A program made the translations under genes and the position numbers. Below the pieces are notes generated by a model. The model saw only the letters and a list, made by a program, of their open reading frames with translations, was not told the DNA's origin and ran no database searches. A stretch of 64,000 nt of DNA from Petrosia ficiformis (lineage: Eukaryota; Porifera; Demospongiae; Haplosclerida; Petrosiidae), in assembly GCA_947044365.1 (NCBI GenBank), contig OX345641.1:4682460-4746459 (forward strand), in the 5' to 3' direction. Each line of letters starts with the position of its first letter. The first letter of the stretch is position 1. Positions 1-11,417 of this stretch are shown piece by piece.

Positions 1-52
1 CCACCCCCTAAGTATGTCATCACTATGTAATCAGTAATCACATCCTGCTTGA

Positions 53-955
53 TGGAATTAAATTATAATTTACACTATTTCATGTAACTGTAAATAGGTT
101 ATTTTAACAATATTATTTTTGCAGTGATCATATAATTATTTATTAAATACAACTAAACAAATATACTGTGTTTTGTTTTCTTATAGTTTCCACTGTATTG
201 ATAAAACTGTGTTATAAAATTGTATACTTTCTGACATTAATTGTGACCCCATAAGTCCCATTTTATCAATTATTATTTCGTAGTTTCTACCTAAGTACAG
301 TTTAACTAGTAGAGTGTTGCTAGACATTGACATTTCAGTCTATATAGCTATATGGGATTGTCTATATTCTATATAGCTGTATAGGATTATCTATATTTGT
401 GTAATAGTGATACCCATTGGCTTGTCTTGTCAGAGAGTATATAGTACATGTAGCTAGTACTCTTTATTTAGGGATGGCCCAAGGGAAAAATGGTCAGCAA
501 TATATTTCAGTTCAGTGCAAACGAAGCATCAAATTATCTGCTAATATCTGCTATGTAGCCACCTTTTGATATCTTGTCAGGTTTTTATAACTAGTAACAC
601 CTAAATTCCCCAAAATTGTCATTACATTAGAGAACTATAAAGTGGTAGAAAAATAGTCTCGTGAGCCAGACTCTCTGTTCCTTGAAAACAAAGTTATTAT
701 TAAAGCAAATTATTATTGGGTGTGGCTATAGTGGGTGGGGATACGAGACGAAAAGAGAGTCTGGTGAAATTGCTTACAAGTCATCAGTACCAAAATGTAT
801 ATTCATGATATTCTTAACTCGCGGTCAACGAAGCCTGCAAGGGCAAAAGCTATTATTTCACTCGTGGTCAAGAAACAAAAAGTCTGGCTCGCGAGACTAG
901 TGGAAAAACTGCAGGGCTGTAGCTATACATACGTATTCATTCTTTTTCCATTAAA
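53..955 (+). repeat. dispersed repeat A, copy 1 (interrupted)
   Basis: About 650 bp of this stretch recurs at 8975-11783. The first part (about 53-430) matches 8975-9365 and the second part (about 455-655, then 900-930) matches 11550-11783. Copy 1 is broken by a small inverted-repeat element at 655-899 and copy 2 by a 2.2-kb transposon, so each copy shows the empty site of the other's insertion. No coding sequence is supported inside it. The superfamily is unknown. Confidence 0.8.
655..899. mobile_element. MITE with 17-18 bp terminal inverted repeats
   Basis: The ends are inverted copies: AGTCTCGTGAGCCAGACT on the left and AGTCTGGCTCGCGAGACT on the right, with one difference. The uninterrupted repeat copy at about 11745-11765 lacks this sequence, which supports insertion. 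Flanks (gtagaaaaa and gtggaaaaa) are a possible imperfect 9-bp target duplication. The short open frames inside are chance. The superfamily is not assigned. Confidence 0.75.
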
Positions 956-1858
956 AATATATTTATGTTTGAGGAGCTATCAAGTAATTTTAACACAAAT
1001 ACACAATTTAATATAAATAATATTCAAGGGAACAATTGTAGTAGTGTTCTAAATCTGTTTGATTCGTTGACTATAGTCAGGAAATATTTCTGCCATTTGA
1101 TGATGCTATTTTGTCTGTAACCACACCCTTTATTAACACAATGGTTATAATAATAATAACACTGGATGAATTTAGATAGACACTGAGCTGGACTGGATGG
1201 ACAACCATATTCATATACAGTACAGATTGTAACAGAAGTCTGTTGTTGCATCATTTACTGATGGAGTCATCCAATACTGCATAGAGTATGCCACCAAGTG
1301 TGAACTATGTACTCAGTCACTTAATTTGTACAAGGGTTGCATGAGAATGTTATCCACTTCAGAAGTGACTACTGAACATTATTACTGTGCACATGACATA
1401 TTATTTCCTCCTCCAACTTCCATGTTTATGCAGCTCAGAAGTTTGTTATCTTTATAGTCTTGATAAATCATGTTAGCTCTTGATAACAGGAGACCAGCAG
1501 CAGGCAAATTACACCAACCAATGTGTGGATGCACATCTTATGATTAATCTTCAACTCTCTGATTAGAATAAAGTTCCACTCTAAAGAATTGGCTTGATGC
1601 AGCAAATTACAGAAATGCTATCCTTCATCTCATGATCCACATGCAGAAAGTGTTAATATAAGTTGACCAAATAACACATACTGCTTATTCACACCATGTA
1701 CAAAGGAAATTACACTAGCATGTGTATGGTGCAGTGTCCCATCATCTCAACCGAAACACCCTGAACTAATGATAATCATTTCTGATACTGCTGGTACAAT
1801 TAAGAAAGTCTTTCTTCATCAACTGCTTCAAAGAACTGCTACAGGATAAGGTTTGCAT
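956..1858. other. no gene recognised
   Basis: AT-rich sequence with only short open frames that lack recognisable domains or convincing splice sites. I see no gene, RNA or defined repeat here. Confidence 0.5.
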
Positions 1859-2226
1859 CAGGGCATAAACGAAGGTGATTTTTACACCTTCAAAGGTTTG
1901 TTTCAACTAGAACAAAAAGGTTCACGAAGGTGTAACACTATGAATGTGTTGACTTTTTACCTATACAAGTGTTTATCTAATGGGAGACCTCTTAATTCAG
2001 AAGATGGCAGATGAGATTTAGTACATTCTGGTTTTGAAAGTCCACACTCTCGTCCATGGTCTATTCACTCTCAGCCGTTACCAATCTCCACGTGACAAAT
2101 GTAATAATTAATTAAGAGTTATAAATAATTATTGCAGCAAATAATTAACCACGTGTTAATTGCGAACCTTCGAAGGTAAGGAATTATAACGAACCTTCGA
2201 ATGTTACCACCTTTGTTTATGCCCTG
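1859..2226. mobile_element. hAT-type MITE, 368 bp, with 8-bp target duplication
   Basis: The left end reads CAGGGCATAAACGAAGGTG. The right end is its inverted form with one mismatch, finishing GTTTATGCCCTG. The octamer gtttgcat lies immediately outside both ends (1851-1858 and 2227-2234). CAGGG termini plus an 8-bp duplication are the signature of hAT elements. The interior has more copies of the accttcg/cgaaggt motif in both orientations and no transposase frame, so it is non-autonomous. Confidence 0.88.
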
Positions 2227-2486
2227 GTTTGCATGCTTGCATGTACTGGTGTGGCATGTAGCTTTCAATATTGAGGGTATTAAACTCCATTCTCTCTTCC
2301 ATGCATCTACGAATTAGAAGGAACTTCAAGGTGATATTGTACACTGCTTATGACAAGATTTCACTGGAGTGGACTGTAATATAATCAGGAGTTTATGAGT
2401 GCTCATAAGCTCCTGATCATCAACAGCAGTATCTGAATTTCCATCCACACTATACTGTTAACTATTACTAGCATTCTAATTTTCTT

Positions 2487-2533
2487 TTTATGGCCCGTAG
2501 GGCCATCCCTATGATTGCTTTCCCACGGGTTCG

Positions 2534-2570
<37 letters not shown>

Positions 2571-3200
2571 TGTGTCACTTGCGCGAGTATGCGTTGTATA
2601 CGTAGTTAAGGAAGTTGCGTCATTCCCGGGGGCTCGGTCAATTAATGGGTGTGGCACGTAAAAGAATGCGCGCTCGAGCTCTAGAAACCAGCAGAAAGAA
2701 AGCCAAGTAGCTTACGTAGAAACTGGAACTAATAGCTAGCTATTCTGCCTGAAATATATTCCTAAAGTTCTCCAATGTCCTTTGAAAGGTCAGGAAAGTA
2801 GATAATCAAAATAATAACTATAATAAGCTGTTGTCTTTCATGCTTGATAAAGTCAGCCATGATTACTGAATGCTGGACACCACAAAGCAGTCATAGGTAT
2901 ACTTTTATCTACACCCACATTTGTAAAACAATCATTTCATAGTAAAATTCTCCTTGGTAGCCACCTTTCTCTCTCTAAAACAGTTAATAAACCACTGTTT
3001 TGCTCATGCTGTACAGGAAATATATAGCACTCGGGGTGGGGGCTCGAATCAAGGCCTTGATTATAGTTATTATTTTGATTATCTACTTTCCTGACCTTTC
3101 AAAGGACCTTGGAGAACTTTAGGAATATATTTCAGGCAGAATAGCTAGCTATTAGTTCCAGTTTCTACGTATCCCATAGGGATGTTTTTTCTCAATATAT
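2487..3200 (+). mobile_element. foldback element family F, copy 1, with 112-bp inverted arms
   Basis: Starts with the small palindrome TGGCCCGTAGGGCCA followed by ATCCCTATGATTGCTT, then a (TA)n run (about 2537-2568), and ends with ATAGGGATG near a T-rich tail. Related copies are at 17572-18021, 19402-19781 and (inverted) 24628-24830, with a remnant near 62630-62680. Unique to this copy, 2713-2824 recurs in inverted orientation at 3060-3171, giving 112-bp nearly identical arms around a 235-bp loop. No protein is encoded; it is probably a non-autonomous DNA transposon. Confidence 0.75.
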
Positions 3201-3400
3201 CTTGTTACCCTCGCCGTGAAGTGTACGGTGATGATATTGTGTGTCTGTCTGTTCACAAAAATTTAGGAACATTGGCAGCTCAAACAAGCTTGTGGCAGAC
3301 TTCAAATTATACAAGGATCAAAAATAACAACAGACGTTTGCTAAAACCTTTCGCTTATAAAGTTATGACAATTTATATCAGTCACAATAACACTTTCAAG
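3201..3400 (+). repeat. dispersed repeat B copy
   Basis: This belongs to a family marked by a GTCTGTCTGT-like tract, then a stretch reading aggaacattggcagctc, then aaaataacaacag and aaagttatgacaa. Other copies are near 20205-20290, 25195-25560, 39800-40060 (same strand) and 31840-32265, 59820-60150 (opposite strand). The short open frame across it is not supported as a gene. Confidence 0.7.
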
Positions 3401-4465
3401 GTTGTAATATTACAACTTCTTGTTCAGAGAGGAAGTACCACACCTACTTAATAGATTTCACTGCAATCACTGGGTGTTGGTGTTACCACGCCCCAAATTA
3501 CCAGTTAGACGGTATACCAATGTGGTGGCGACATGTTGGCATTCTATTGTTTAAAACGGCCATGCTTTATTAGATACGGTCTAGCGGTGCTTTGATTCAA
3601 GTGTCCACCCTTTGATGTTTCTTTGAAGTTAGCTTAGGGTACTTAAAAAGGAGATTAGAATGGGATATTGATGTATGTGTGATGTATAGACTTGGTTCCT
3701 AGCTGGTTTTAGTAAGAGAGAAAGAGATGTTGGGAAATAAGTGACAAATACCGTTCGCTTGCAGACTTGAGTGGAGGCTGTGCTTGCAGTAATTGGTAAG
3801 CAAGGTTGATGTGACTGTTAGATTGCTCCAGTGGTTCAAGAAAGTTGCAAATTGCCTGTATTCAGTTGCAACGAAGGTTTTGATTTTAATAAAATGATGA
3901 GCAACACATCGCAATCAGTATATTATATCCCTGGTAGGTGTGGTTGGAATAATAATTATCATTATTAAAATTAATTCATTCAAGGTGGTACTAGGGAGTG
4001 GGCGGATGCGACTCCAATCAGTTTCAAAATAGAATATTATATAATATGACTCTAACCTGGTGTAGTAGCAACCTTCATATCTTCTAATCACCTTTATAGG
4101 GTCCTGGAATTGATAAAACATATATAAAATGTCCATTTTTGCAATCTCAATAAGTACAAAACCGAGAAAGCCACGCCCACCAATCATGGCGTGCACCAAG
4201 TACAATGCATTTACAGAAAACAAATAGAGCCGTTTTCTGGAAATTCATTTTACTTTTATAGTTACAAGAGGCTGAAGAAAGCTGAATTCTGTAGCTTTTC
4301 ACTGAAACCATAAAATCTACCTTTCTAGGCACTATCAAAATCCGCTCTTTCTCAGAGAGCAACTACAGTTACCCGCCATTGTTTATTAATATCATGTGAT
4401 TGTAGCATGACATAGACACACCCTCGTTGTACATCGTGCAACCAGCTGATTTCACGTGGTTGTTC
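3401..4465. other. no gene recognised
   Basis: Minus-strand open frames of 71-102 codons overlap here, but none shows a known domain, conserved motif or coherent splice pattern. CACGTG E-box cores occur near 4454. Otherwise I see nothing definable. Confidence 0.4.
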
Positions 4466-4745
4466 ATGGCTGAAAAAGGAAATTCAATTGTGATATCTGA
4501 CTCTGAGAATGAATTAAGGTTCATGATTTAAAGTTTGTTTCTCTATTATTTTATTTCAGTTTTATAGAGTGAATATGGTCGTGACAGTCTCCCCACTCCA
4601 TGATGGGCTTCAGGACAGTGGCGCAAGCAATGACTCTGATGATGCAGTGTCACCTCCCAAACATCGGTCAGTGAACAAGCCAAGACAAAATAAATCTGGG
4701 AATAAAAGTTATTATTATTGTTGTTGTTATGATGAGTTATTTTAA
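4466..4745 (+). CDS. candidate small two-exon gene with SUMO-interaction-like motif
   Basis: A candidate only. Exon 1 (4466-4518) opens with ATG and encodes a 17-residue acidic start containing IVISDSENE, which resembles a SUMO-interacting motif (hydrophobic core followed by Ser/Asp/Glu). A donor GTTCATG follows. An acceptor TTTTATAG at 4567 joins in phase to exon 2 (4568-4745), giving 76 residues in all, rich in Ser/Asp and then basic, ending at TAA. The 49-bp intron is very short. It could equally be the first two exons of a longer protein whose later exons I cannot see. No family is recognised. A CACGTG core lies just upstream. Confidence 0.3.
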
Positions 4746-5185
4746 CTTGGCAAGAATTTTTTTAGTTTCCGTTAAAAAGCCTAGCTTAATTATCAGAGCC
4801 TATGGACAACGGAGCTTCATTTTATACTGCAATAAGGATTATTTTGTATTTTCATTTATGTAATAATTCAAGTATGTAATTTATATGATTATGTGTATCA
4901 CTTGTATCTTAGTGCAGAAAATATAATCTTCACTATTACTATTGTGCATATTAATGAAGTACCATAATGTCTCATATGCCATGTTACAGTTATTAAAACT
5001 GTTTTTTTTTTTAATTAATTCTTGTAGATTATTACATTTCCATGATTCCAATTGTGATTGGCCTTTTCTGTCTGTATTCTGCTTAAAGACATTTCTTAGT
5101 TCATCATTGAGATGGCGTTTTCCGTTGAATTCTTTCACAATACACAATAAATCTGTTCAAACTATAGTTGATTTCAATAGAAATG

Positions 5186-5232
5186 TCTTTAAGCAGAATA
5201 CAAGATATCAAATCTTGTATTCTGCTTAAAGA
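5186..5232. repeat. 21-bp perfect hairpin with a third inverted copy upstream
   Basis: Bases 5186-5206 and 5212-5232 are perfect reverse complements around a 5-base loop. The same word (GTATTCTGCTTAAAGACATT) also occurs at 5074-5096 and pairs with 5179-5201, so three copies compete for two alternative stems. It looks like the residue of a foldback MITE. No RNA gene can be claimed from sequence alone. Confidence 0.7.
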
Positions 5233-5795
5233 TCCCAAGTTCAGTCCTAAGTAGCTTATTGTCCCAAAGAGCATGAAGGAAACGTTACAGAGTGCAGTGT
5301 ACAAGATCCTGATTCAACAAGAATTTAGTGTTACTATATGAAAAAATCATTTTGCATACGTTGTCATATTGACTTTTTCATTAGCAAATAATTTTTAAAG
5401 AATTTATTTTTTTTCCATTAATCATCAAACAAGCTATAAAACCTGTTCAATATAGTCAGTTATGTATACACACAAGGCACATCTGAATAGAAACTGGTCA
5501 ATTTACTTCATCAGACACCTAAAAAAAAAATTAACATCAAAACTATGAACCTTACCAGCTACGTGTATATACTATAATGTTACTTGACTGAAATACAAAG
5601 GTCAAATACTTGATTTTTAACCATACACAACATGACAACGTTTTATAAACCCACCACATCTCCACTAATCAGCCTCTCAGATCTCCAGACAGGTCATGCA
5701 ACGATCACATGATATTAATCAAATTCATGCCTTTATTGGTCCGTGATCCGTGGTCCGGATTTTCTATCTACCCGAGGCAAAAGTGTATACGCCAA

Positions 5796-5862
5796 TGCGC
5801 ATGCGCAACGTATAGAGTGAGGGAAAATGGCGACTGAGGAAAGTCCATGAAAGCTGGAGATC
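5796..5862 (+). promoter_or_regulatory. candidate promoter with NRF1 site and first exon
   Basis: TGCGCATGCGCA at 5796-5807 is a perfect match to the palindromic NRF1 consensus and sits in an otherwise AT-rich region. An ATG (5827, in gaaaATGGCG context) opens only eight codons before TGA, a second ATG (5847) follows, and a consensus donor GTGAGTAA starts at 5863. Together these suggest a first exon of a plus-strand gene, but I cannot identify downstream exons before the repeats. Confidence 0.4.
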
Positions 5863-6054
5863 GTGAGTAACATGTACATGTATATATTCAATGCTCATAA
5901 CCTGCATATATGCAGTCATCAGTTTAGTAGACTTCATTGCGAAGACCTCTCTGAAGGAATAGTGGTATATCTAATCCTATCCTATTAAGACCCTTTTATT
6001 ATAATTTATCATGTTCCAAATGCATAGATTAATACTACTATACTTTATGTACAT

Positions 6055-6254
6055 TAGTGTTGTTTTAGCATAATAATGACAACTTTTAGTTATAGTTATA
6101 GTTTCTCATAATTTAGTTATAGTTATTTAAATTTTAAAATATTAGGCTTACTAAAAGGGTTTTAGTTTCAGTTAACTAACTAAAGGTGTCCATTACTAGT
6201 GATAATTATTACATTGTAATTTAGTTATAGTTATAGTTAACTAAAGCTGCACTG
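6055..6254. mobile_element. hAT-type MITE, 200 bp, 8-bp target duplication
   Basis: The octamer atgtacat flanks both sides (6047-6054 and 6255-6262). The ends are short inverted repeats, TAGTGTTG on the left and GCTGCACTG on the right. The interior carries repeated GTTATAGTTA and GTTAACTAA words in both orientations. There is no coding capacity. The 8-bp duplication and the (C/T)AGTG ends fit a hAT-type non-autonomous element. Confidence 0.8.
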
Positions 6255-6517
6255 ATGTACATGTACCTTCCTTCCTATATTTTGGTTATGGAGACTCTAT
6301 TTTTTTTTCCGGAAACTCATCCACTGAATCCATCCATTTTTCTAATGATCTTGTGCTGATGTTTGATAATTCAACTTATGATATGCTATGTAGAAATTCT
6401 GAATCCTCTCTTGATACCAGATGGTAGAGTAGAAAAATGTTTGATCACTGATCAATACCAAAATATACTCTACATGTAACAACATTATGAAGAAATATAA
6501 TACAGCAAGTGCCTTAT

Positions 6518-6623
6518 TATAGTGGAACCCCTCTATTGGGAACAGCATTGGGACAAATATAAGTGTCCTTAATACAGGGGTGTCCTCATTTCAGGGTGTC
6601 CTCAACAGATGGGTTCCACTGTA
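6518..6623. mobile_element. 106-bp TA-flanked MITE
   Basis: The left end TATAGTGGAACCC is an inverted copy of the right end GGGTTCCACTGTA with one difference. Both ends begin with TA, the usual target of Tc1/mariner-type insertion. Inside are repeated 'gggtgtcc' words. Too short to encode anything. Confidence 0.7.
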
Positions 6624-7136
6624 TTACTAAATGTACAATGAAGAAAGTTATGCTCATTGTGATAGTTATTGGTAGTGATAGTGTAGAACTATTGTGACCT
6701 CTTTAAGTACAATGTGATACATTACAGTATACAATACTATGTACTGTGTTACTAATGCGTCTAGTGTACTAATGTGTAACTATATAATTACATTGTATTT
6801 GTACTCTCATTTTCATTTTTCCATTGCCTCAGGTGTCTTTCTTTCTTTCTTTCTACATCTCCGATAACATAATAATTTATTTACTTATACTTAAGTATAT
6901 TTTCACTCGTAGAACTTATACTTACATGTACTTGTATTTTACTTAAGTCCTTACAAATGTACTTGGCCCCATGCTGACTCTCTACACACCTAAGTACCAA
7001 TATTCACTATGTCTCTTCCAATTTAGGTCATTCTGGAGGTTGATTGTCTACTGGTTCAGACAGATTGTGTGTAGATGATGAACCATGCAAGTTATCACCC
7101 TTCAAAGGAAATGGCTGAGGATCAATTATCATTTTA

Positions 7137-7222
7137 TTAATTATTGCTATTATTATTATTATTATTAATTATTATTATTATTATTATTAATTATTATAAT
7201 TATAATTATTATTATTATTATA
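7137..7222. repeat. ATT trinucleotide microsatellite
   Basis: Imperfect (ATT)n run with a few interruptions. Confidence 0.9.
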
Positions 7223-7513
7223 TTAGTGATCATTTTTTGTTATGACACCTCAAGTTATTGTACATTTTTGTGGTGGTAAGACCCTGCAATAGGTTCATAA
7301 TTAGCTTGAAACAAATTGACTTGACTTTGGGACTATATAGTCACTATCAGAACTGTGGTAGACATTTGGAGTTCTTAATCAGAGGTAACAATTATAATAT
7401 TATATATATTATATAAATAGTTATTTGTACTACTAAAGTCTTATATAGTTTTTGCATGTATGTGAGGGATGACATAATATCACTGAGAATCAAAACCATA
7501 TTATTTTATTTCT

Positions 7514-7696
7514 TTACATCAGAGATACTATTATGTAATTACCTAGCTTGTGGTTATGAAATATCAATGTCCCATAATCATAGTACACATTTTCTATACC
7601 TTTAATAATTATCCCTTGGGAGCACTGAGCTTGTTTTTCAAAATTTCTTCCTAGTTCCAACACTGGCATCTCTGCTGCATATATTTTGGCCACCAT
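7514..7696 (-). CDS. hypothetical ORF / candidate first exon, unrecognised
   Basis: An ATG-initiated minus-strand frame of 60 codons whose composition (MVAKIYAAEMPVLELG at the start) looks protein-like. A donor-like CTAG|GTAATT sits near 7541, so the real exon may end there. Farther downstream on the minus strand an acceptor-like TGATCCTCAG near 7124 opens short frames, but I could not produce an unambiguous in-phase join. GC-rich sequence including GCGGCCGC lies just upstream (7735-7745). No family is recognised. Confidence 0.25.
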   Translation of the reverse strand: MVAKIYAAEMPVLELGRNFEKQAQCSQGIIIKGIENVYYDYGTLIFHNHKLGNYIIVSLM

Positions 7697-7745
7697 TCAC
7701 TTTATTTACCCCAAACTTCAGGGCCGACACAAACAGCGGCCGCAC

Positions 7746-8974
7746 CACTTTTCCCGCTAATGCACAAATCCAAACGTGGTTTCCTTTGCACTGGAGAGTA
7801 CGCTATGCTATCCCCCGTGCCGGCCTGTGTGGGCCCAGGTTTAGTTACACCACTGATGTTCCCAGACATACTAAAACAAAATTAAATGTAGTTAACCTTC
7901 CCATTCTTACTGGTCAGCAGACTCATATCCAGGCACTTCTATCAGATGAATATAAATGGGTGGTTTCAATTAGCATTTCATCCACTAGTCCTAAACCCAT
8001 TTCAGTAAACATTGTAACCTTTAAATGACAGATCTATTGAGTGATGTCCAAGATTGCCATCAAAGACTTTGATACTGATTGAACCCTAACCACAAAGGAA
8101 CCATAACATGACCCTAAATGAACCACATAATGATATTCAGGAGATTTTGATGGACATAAATAATATTAGTTGCACAAAGAAGGATTGGAAACCTACAACT
8201 ACATAATTAAATGTTTATTGTGGTTATTGATACATGTAATATGATAAATTATATAGGATCATAAAAAAATAGGACTTCAAATAATTGAATTAAGAACTTG
8301 ATTATAATTGGCACTAGTCATATGCAACACATGTCACATATATGGGACGTTTCACCCCTACGTGGTTCGGAGTGTGTTCCTAGCATTACAAAGCCCTCCA
8401 AATGCTTGTAATTGGTGCCAGGCACAAGCCCATGAAAATGGCTTTAAAACGTTGCTGGTTTTTTGGCCGTCCTTAGGCCTAAATAACGACTATGGGGGGA
8501 ATTTTAAAGGGGGTTGGAAGGGGGTGCAGCCCCCTCACTGCCCACGCAAATTGTGGTTTCAGTGACCCCACCCACATGCTCTGGTGAGTACCTGAGGCAT
8601 TTCCCTTGCTGTAAAACCTGAAATCGTGGGTGTAGCTGGTACCAACATGCAGTGGGGTGATTTTGTTTGCCCCAGTTCCAGTCAAAAGAGGGAGAGCACT
8701 GCATTTCATTTAATCCTACAAAGCGCTTGGGAACTTTCAAGTCCCGGTAAGCAAATTGGTAGAAGTAGTACTCCATGTCGGAAAAGGAGCCAAGTTTGGG
8801 GTAGAGAAAGTGAACGGTGGCCAAAATATATGCAATAGAGTCACCAGTGTTGGAAATGGGAAGAAATTTGAAAAACAAGTTCAGTCCTCTAAGGGTTAAT
8901 AATTATAATCAATATTTTCATTGATCAATATACAGTTGAGTGTTTAGTTTAACAGAGGATGTTTTCCTAAAGTT
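7746..8974. other. no gene recognised; probably decayed repeat
   Basis: The 8300-8880 part is locally GC-richer, with gggggtggaag and gcagccccct runs, and carries overlapping open frames on both strands (longest 124 codons, minus strand). The frames show no domain I know and no splice logic. It may be an old transposon fragment. Confidence 0.4.
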
Positions 8975-9540
8975 GGCTAATTATAATTTACACTATTTCA
9001 TGTAACTGTAAATAAGTTATTTTAACAATATTATTTTTGCAGTGATCATATAATTATTTATTAAATACAAGTAAACAAATATACGGTATTTTGTTTTCTT
9101 ATAGTTTTCACTGTATTGATCTATTTGAAAGCAATGGATAACGTAAGTGTAAACTGTGTAATAAAATTGTATACTTTCTGACATTAATTGTGACCCCAAT
9201 AGTCCCATTTTATCAATTATTATTTCTGAAAATTATAGTTTCCAGCTAAGTACAGTTTAACTAGTGGAGTGTTGCTAGACATTTCAGTCTATATAGCTGT
9301 ATAGCTGTATAGGATTATCGGTATGTGTGTTATAGGGATACCCATTGGCTTGTCTTGTCAGAGAGTACCGTATAGCAGGTTATTTTCATAAGTGAAACTT
9401 TTTGTTAATATAGTATACATGCTTTAGAATAAATTTTCGTTGTCTTTTATTTTCGTCTTGTCATAATTGCAATCAATCAACATGGCCACGCCCATCACAT
9501 GAGACCTATAATTTTATCACTAGAGTTAGTAATGGATTAG

Positions 9541-9850
9541 TTTAGCTGGTGCGTGAGAGGGTACCATGTGTACAAAAAGATATGGGAAGCAAAGTTAAAC
9601 GAGATATTGGATCGTGTGAGAGAAACCAACAACACAACTGATAGGTATGCAGTAGCTGTAAAAAAAAGCAGAAATAATAGTTGGTCACATTCCAAGAAAG
9701 ATGTCAAGGATTTGCTCGTTGTTTTTGAAACGTCAAAGCTCCAGGATTTCATGTAAAGTGACAGAAACACGGCAGCCCTCCTCAGACCTTCCCCAAGGAA
9801 GTCTGGAGATCCCATGTTTAAATACATTTTATGGAAGGAAAGAAGACATT
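9541..9850 (+). pseudogene. broken HIRAN-like domain frame inside the transposon
   Basis: Two overlapping plus-strand frames (9553-9756 and 9701-9850) together resemble one domain that starts RGYHVYK and contains REx3NxxDRYAVAV, followed in the other frame by CSLFL and SSDLPQGSLEIPC. The pattern (conserved DxYAVAV and a DLPQGGLEIPC-like end) recalls HIRAN-like modules that recur in invertebrate repeats. This is memory of the pattern, not a search result. One frameshift and an upstream stop break it. It lies opposite in strand to the transposase. Confidence 0.45.
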
Positions 9851-9886
9851 GCTAAAGTTATGACTATAGAACTGAAATTTAGATAC

Positions 9887-9943
<57 letters not shown>

Positions 9944-10019
9944 GTATAATTATAATTATATTCTATAATAATTATTAGTAATTTAAAAATAATTTATGAT
10001 AATGTTATCTAATTATTAT

Positions 10020-11417
10020 TTATGGTACAGATATACCAGCTCCTCTAAATCCATTTTGAATAATATCCGAATTTTCTTTGATATAATTGTGCATCTCAAC
10101 CAACCACTTAGCTCCTAATGGTTTTAGAACACTCATCCTTAAGTCAACTGGTGGTGGTGGATCTCCTCCCTCAGCCAAGTAAATTGCCACTTGGTTGGCA
10201 TGCAAATCATTTGTCATGAACTCGTTAACTGATTTGTTAACGCTGACATCAAGGGGTTGCAGTCAGTCTGTACAGTTTGGGAGAACATGTACATCCTCAA
10301 TGTTGTTTTCCTGTAGTAACTGACTTATACCTGGTGTTAACTGACCCTTGAATACATCGAAGATAACTAATGCTGGCTGAGATTTATCCATACCAAGATT
10401 TTGCCTCACCTTTTCTACTTAAGGAATAATAAATTTCTCAACATATGCTTTAGATGTTGTCTCGTTCGCCCAATGTTTTGGGGTGTAGGTATGATTCAGG
10501 AAAATCATACTTTGGTGGTAGACAGGCTTTGGTTTTGCCCCCATAAATAACTTGAGGTGGCAAAAATTCACCAGACAAAGTACAGTCTAATGCGGTAATT
10601 ATCTGCCTTTTGTCTTCTATCCCAACAATGCTCACTCTTTTTGCTCCTCGTTCTTTCATTGTCCAGTTAGAAGCTGGAACAATTTTAATTCCCTTGTGAT
10701 CCCAGTTAATTATTAACTGTGGAGGGATATTTTCAAAATTAACAGTCATTCTTATCTTCTAAATATTGTGCCTTGAGGTTGTCGAAGTTTTTAGCTGTTA
10801 CCTTCACCTTTGTATTACCTCGGCGTTTAACAAATCTAATTCTGTATAATAGAGATTTGCCCAATCAACTGTTAATAAACCTTCATTCTCTTTTAAGATA
10901 TCTGGGTTGCTCTTTCTAAGAACTCTCATTGCAGTGGATATAGCAATCTCAGTGTTTATTACTCACCCAACCTCATTAATATTCCTCATGATCAACTGTA
11001 CCTCAGCATCAATCTTCTCCCCCAACAAAAGAGGCCTTCCTTGTTTTTTTATGAGGTAAGGAGATCACATCACTTTCTTCAGAACGTCTTTTTTTCCTTT
11101 CTAAATTCCTTTCTGTATACAACTATCCAATCTCGAATTGTAGTAACTTCTACCTCCTTCTCCAACTGCTTAGAAAAGTGTGTACTTGCTGACTTCACAC
11201 CATGCAAGCATACATACTTTGCTACAATAGCCTTTTGCTCGCGAATGAATTTCATATAACTACCTTTCTTCTTATCCTTCTCCTTTTGAATTTCTTTGTC
11301 CACTGAAGATATAATTGATGATGGAACTAGACCACTTAAATTATTCTGTGGGTCCACAAAAGAAAGTGATTTAAAATAGCAATGCAGAGACATTGCCAGC
11401 TGGATCAGTGGTTTCAA
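10020..11417 (-). pseudogene. pogo/Tigger-family transposase remnant
   Basis: Reading the minus strand, 11417-11079 holds an N-terminal helix-turn-helix-like part (EQKAIVAKYVCLHGVKSA...FSKQL). 10749-10450 holds the first DDE aspartate block (INWDHKG). About 10440-10220 holds the second (PALVIFDVFKGQ) and the LQPLDVSVNK block typical of DDE_1 (pogo/Tigger/jerky). At least one in-frame TGA (10265-10263), a stop near 10420 and frame changes between blocks make it non-functional. Confidence 0.85.

Noticed and set aside
661..900. 79-codon open frame
   Set aside because: Lies wholly inside a MITE bounded by inverted repeats.
8504..8878. 124-codon minus-strand frame
   Set aside because: No recognisable domain, overlapped by open frames on both strands in a GC-richer low-complexity patch, no splice context. 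Probably a decayed repeat.
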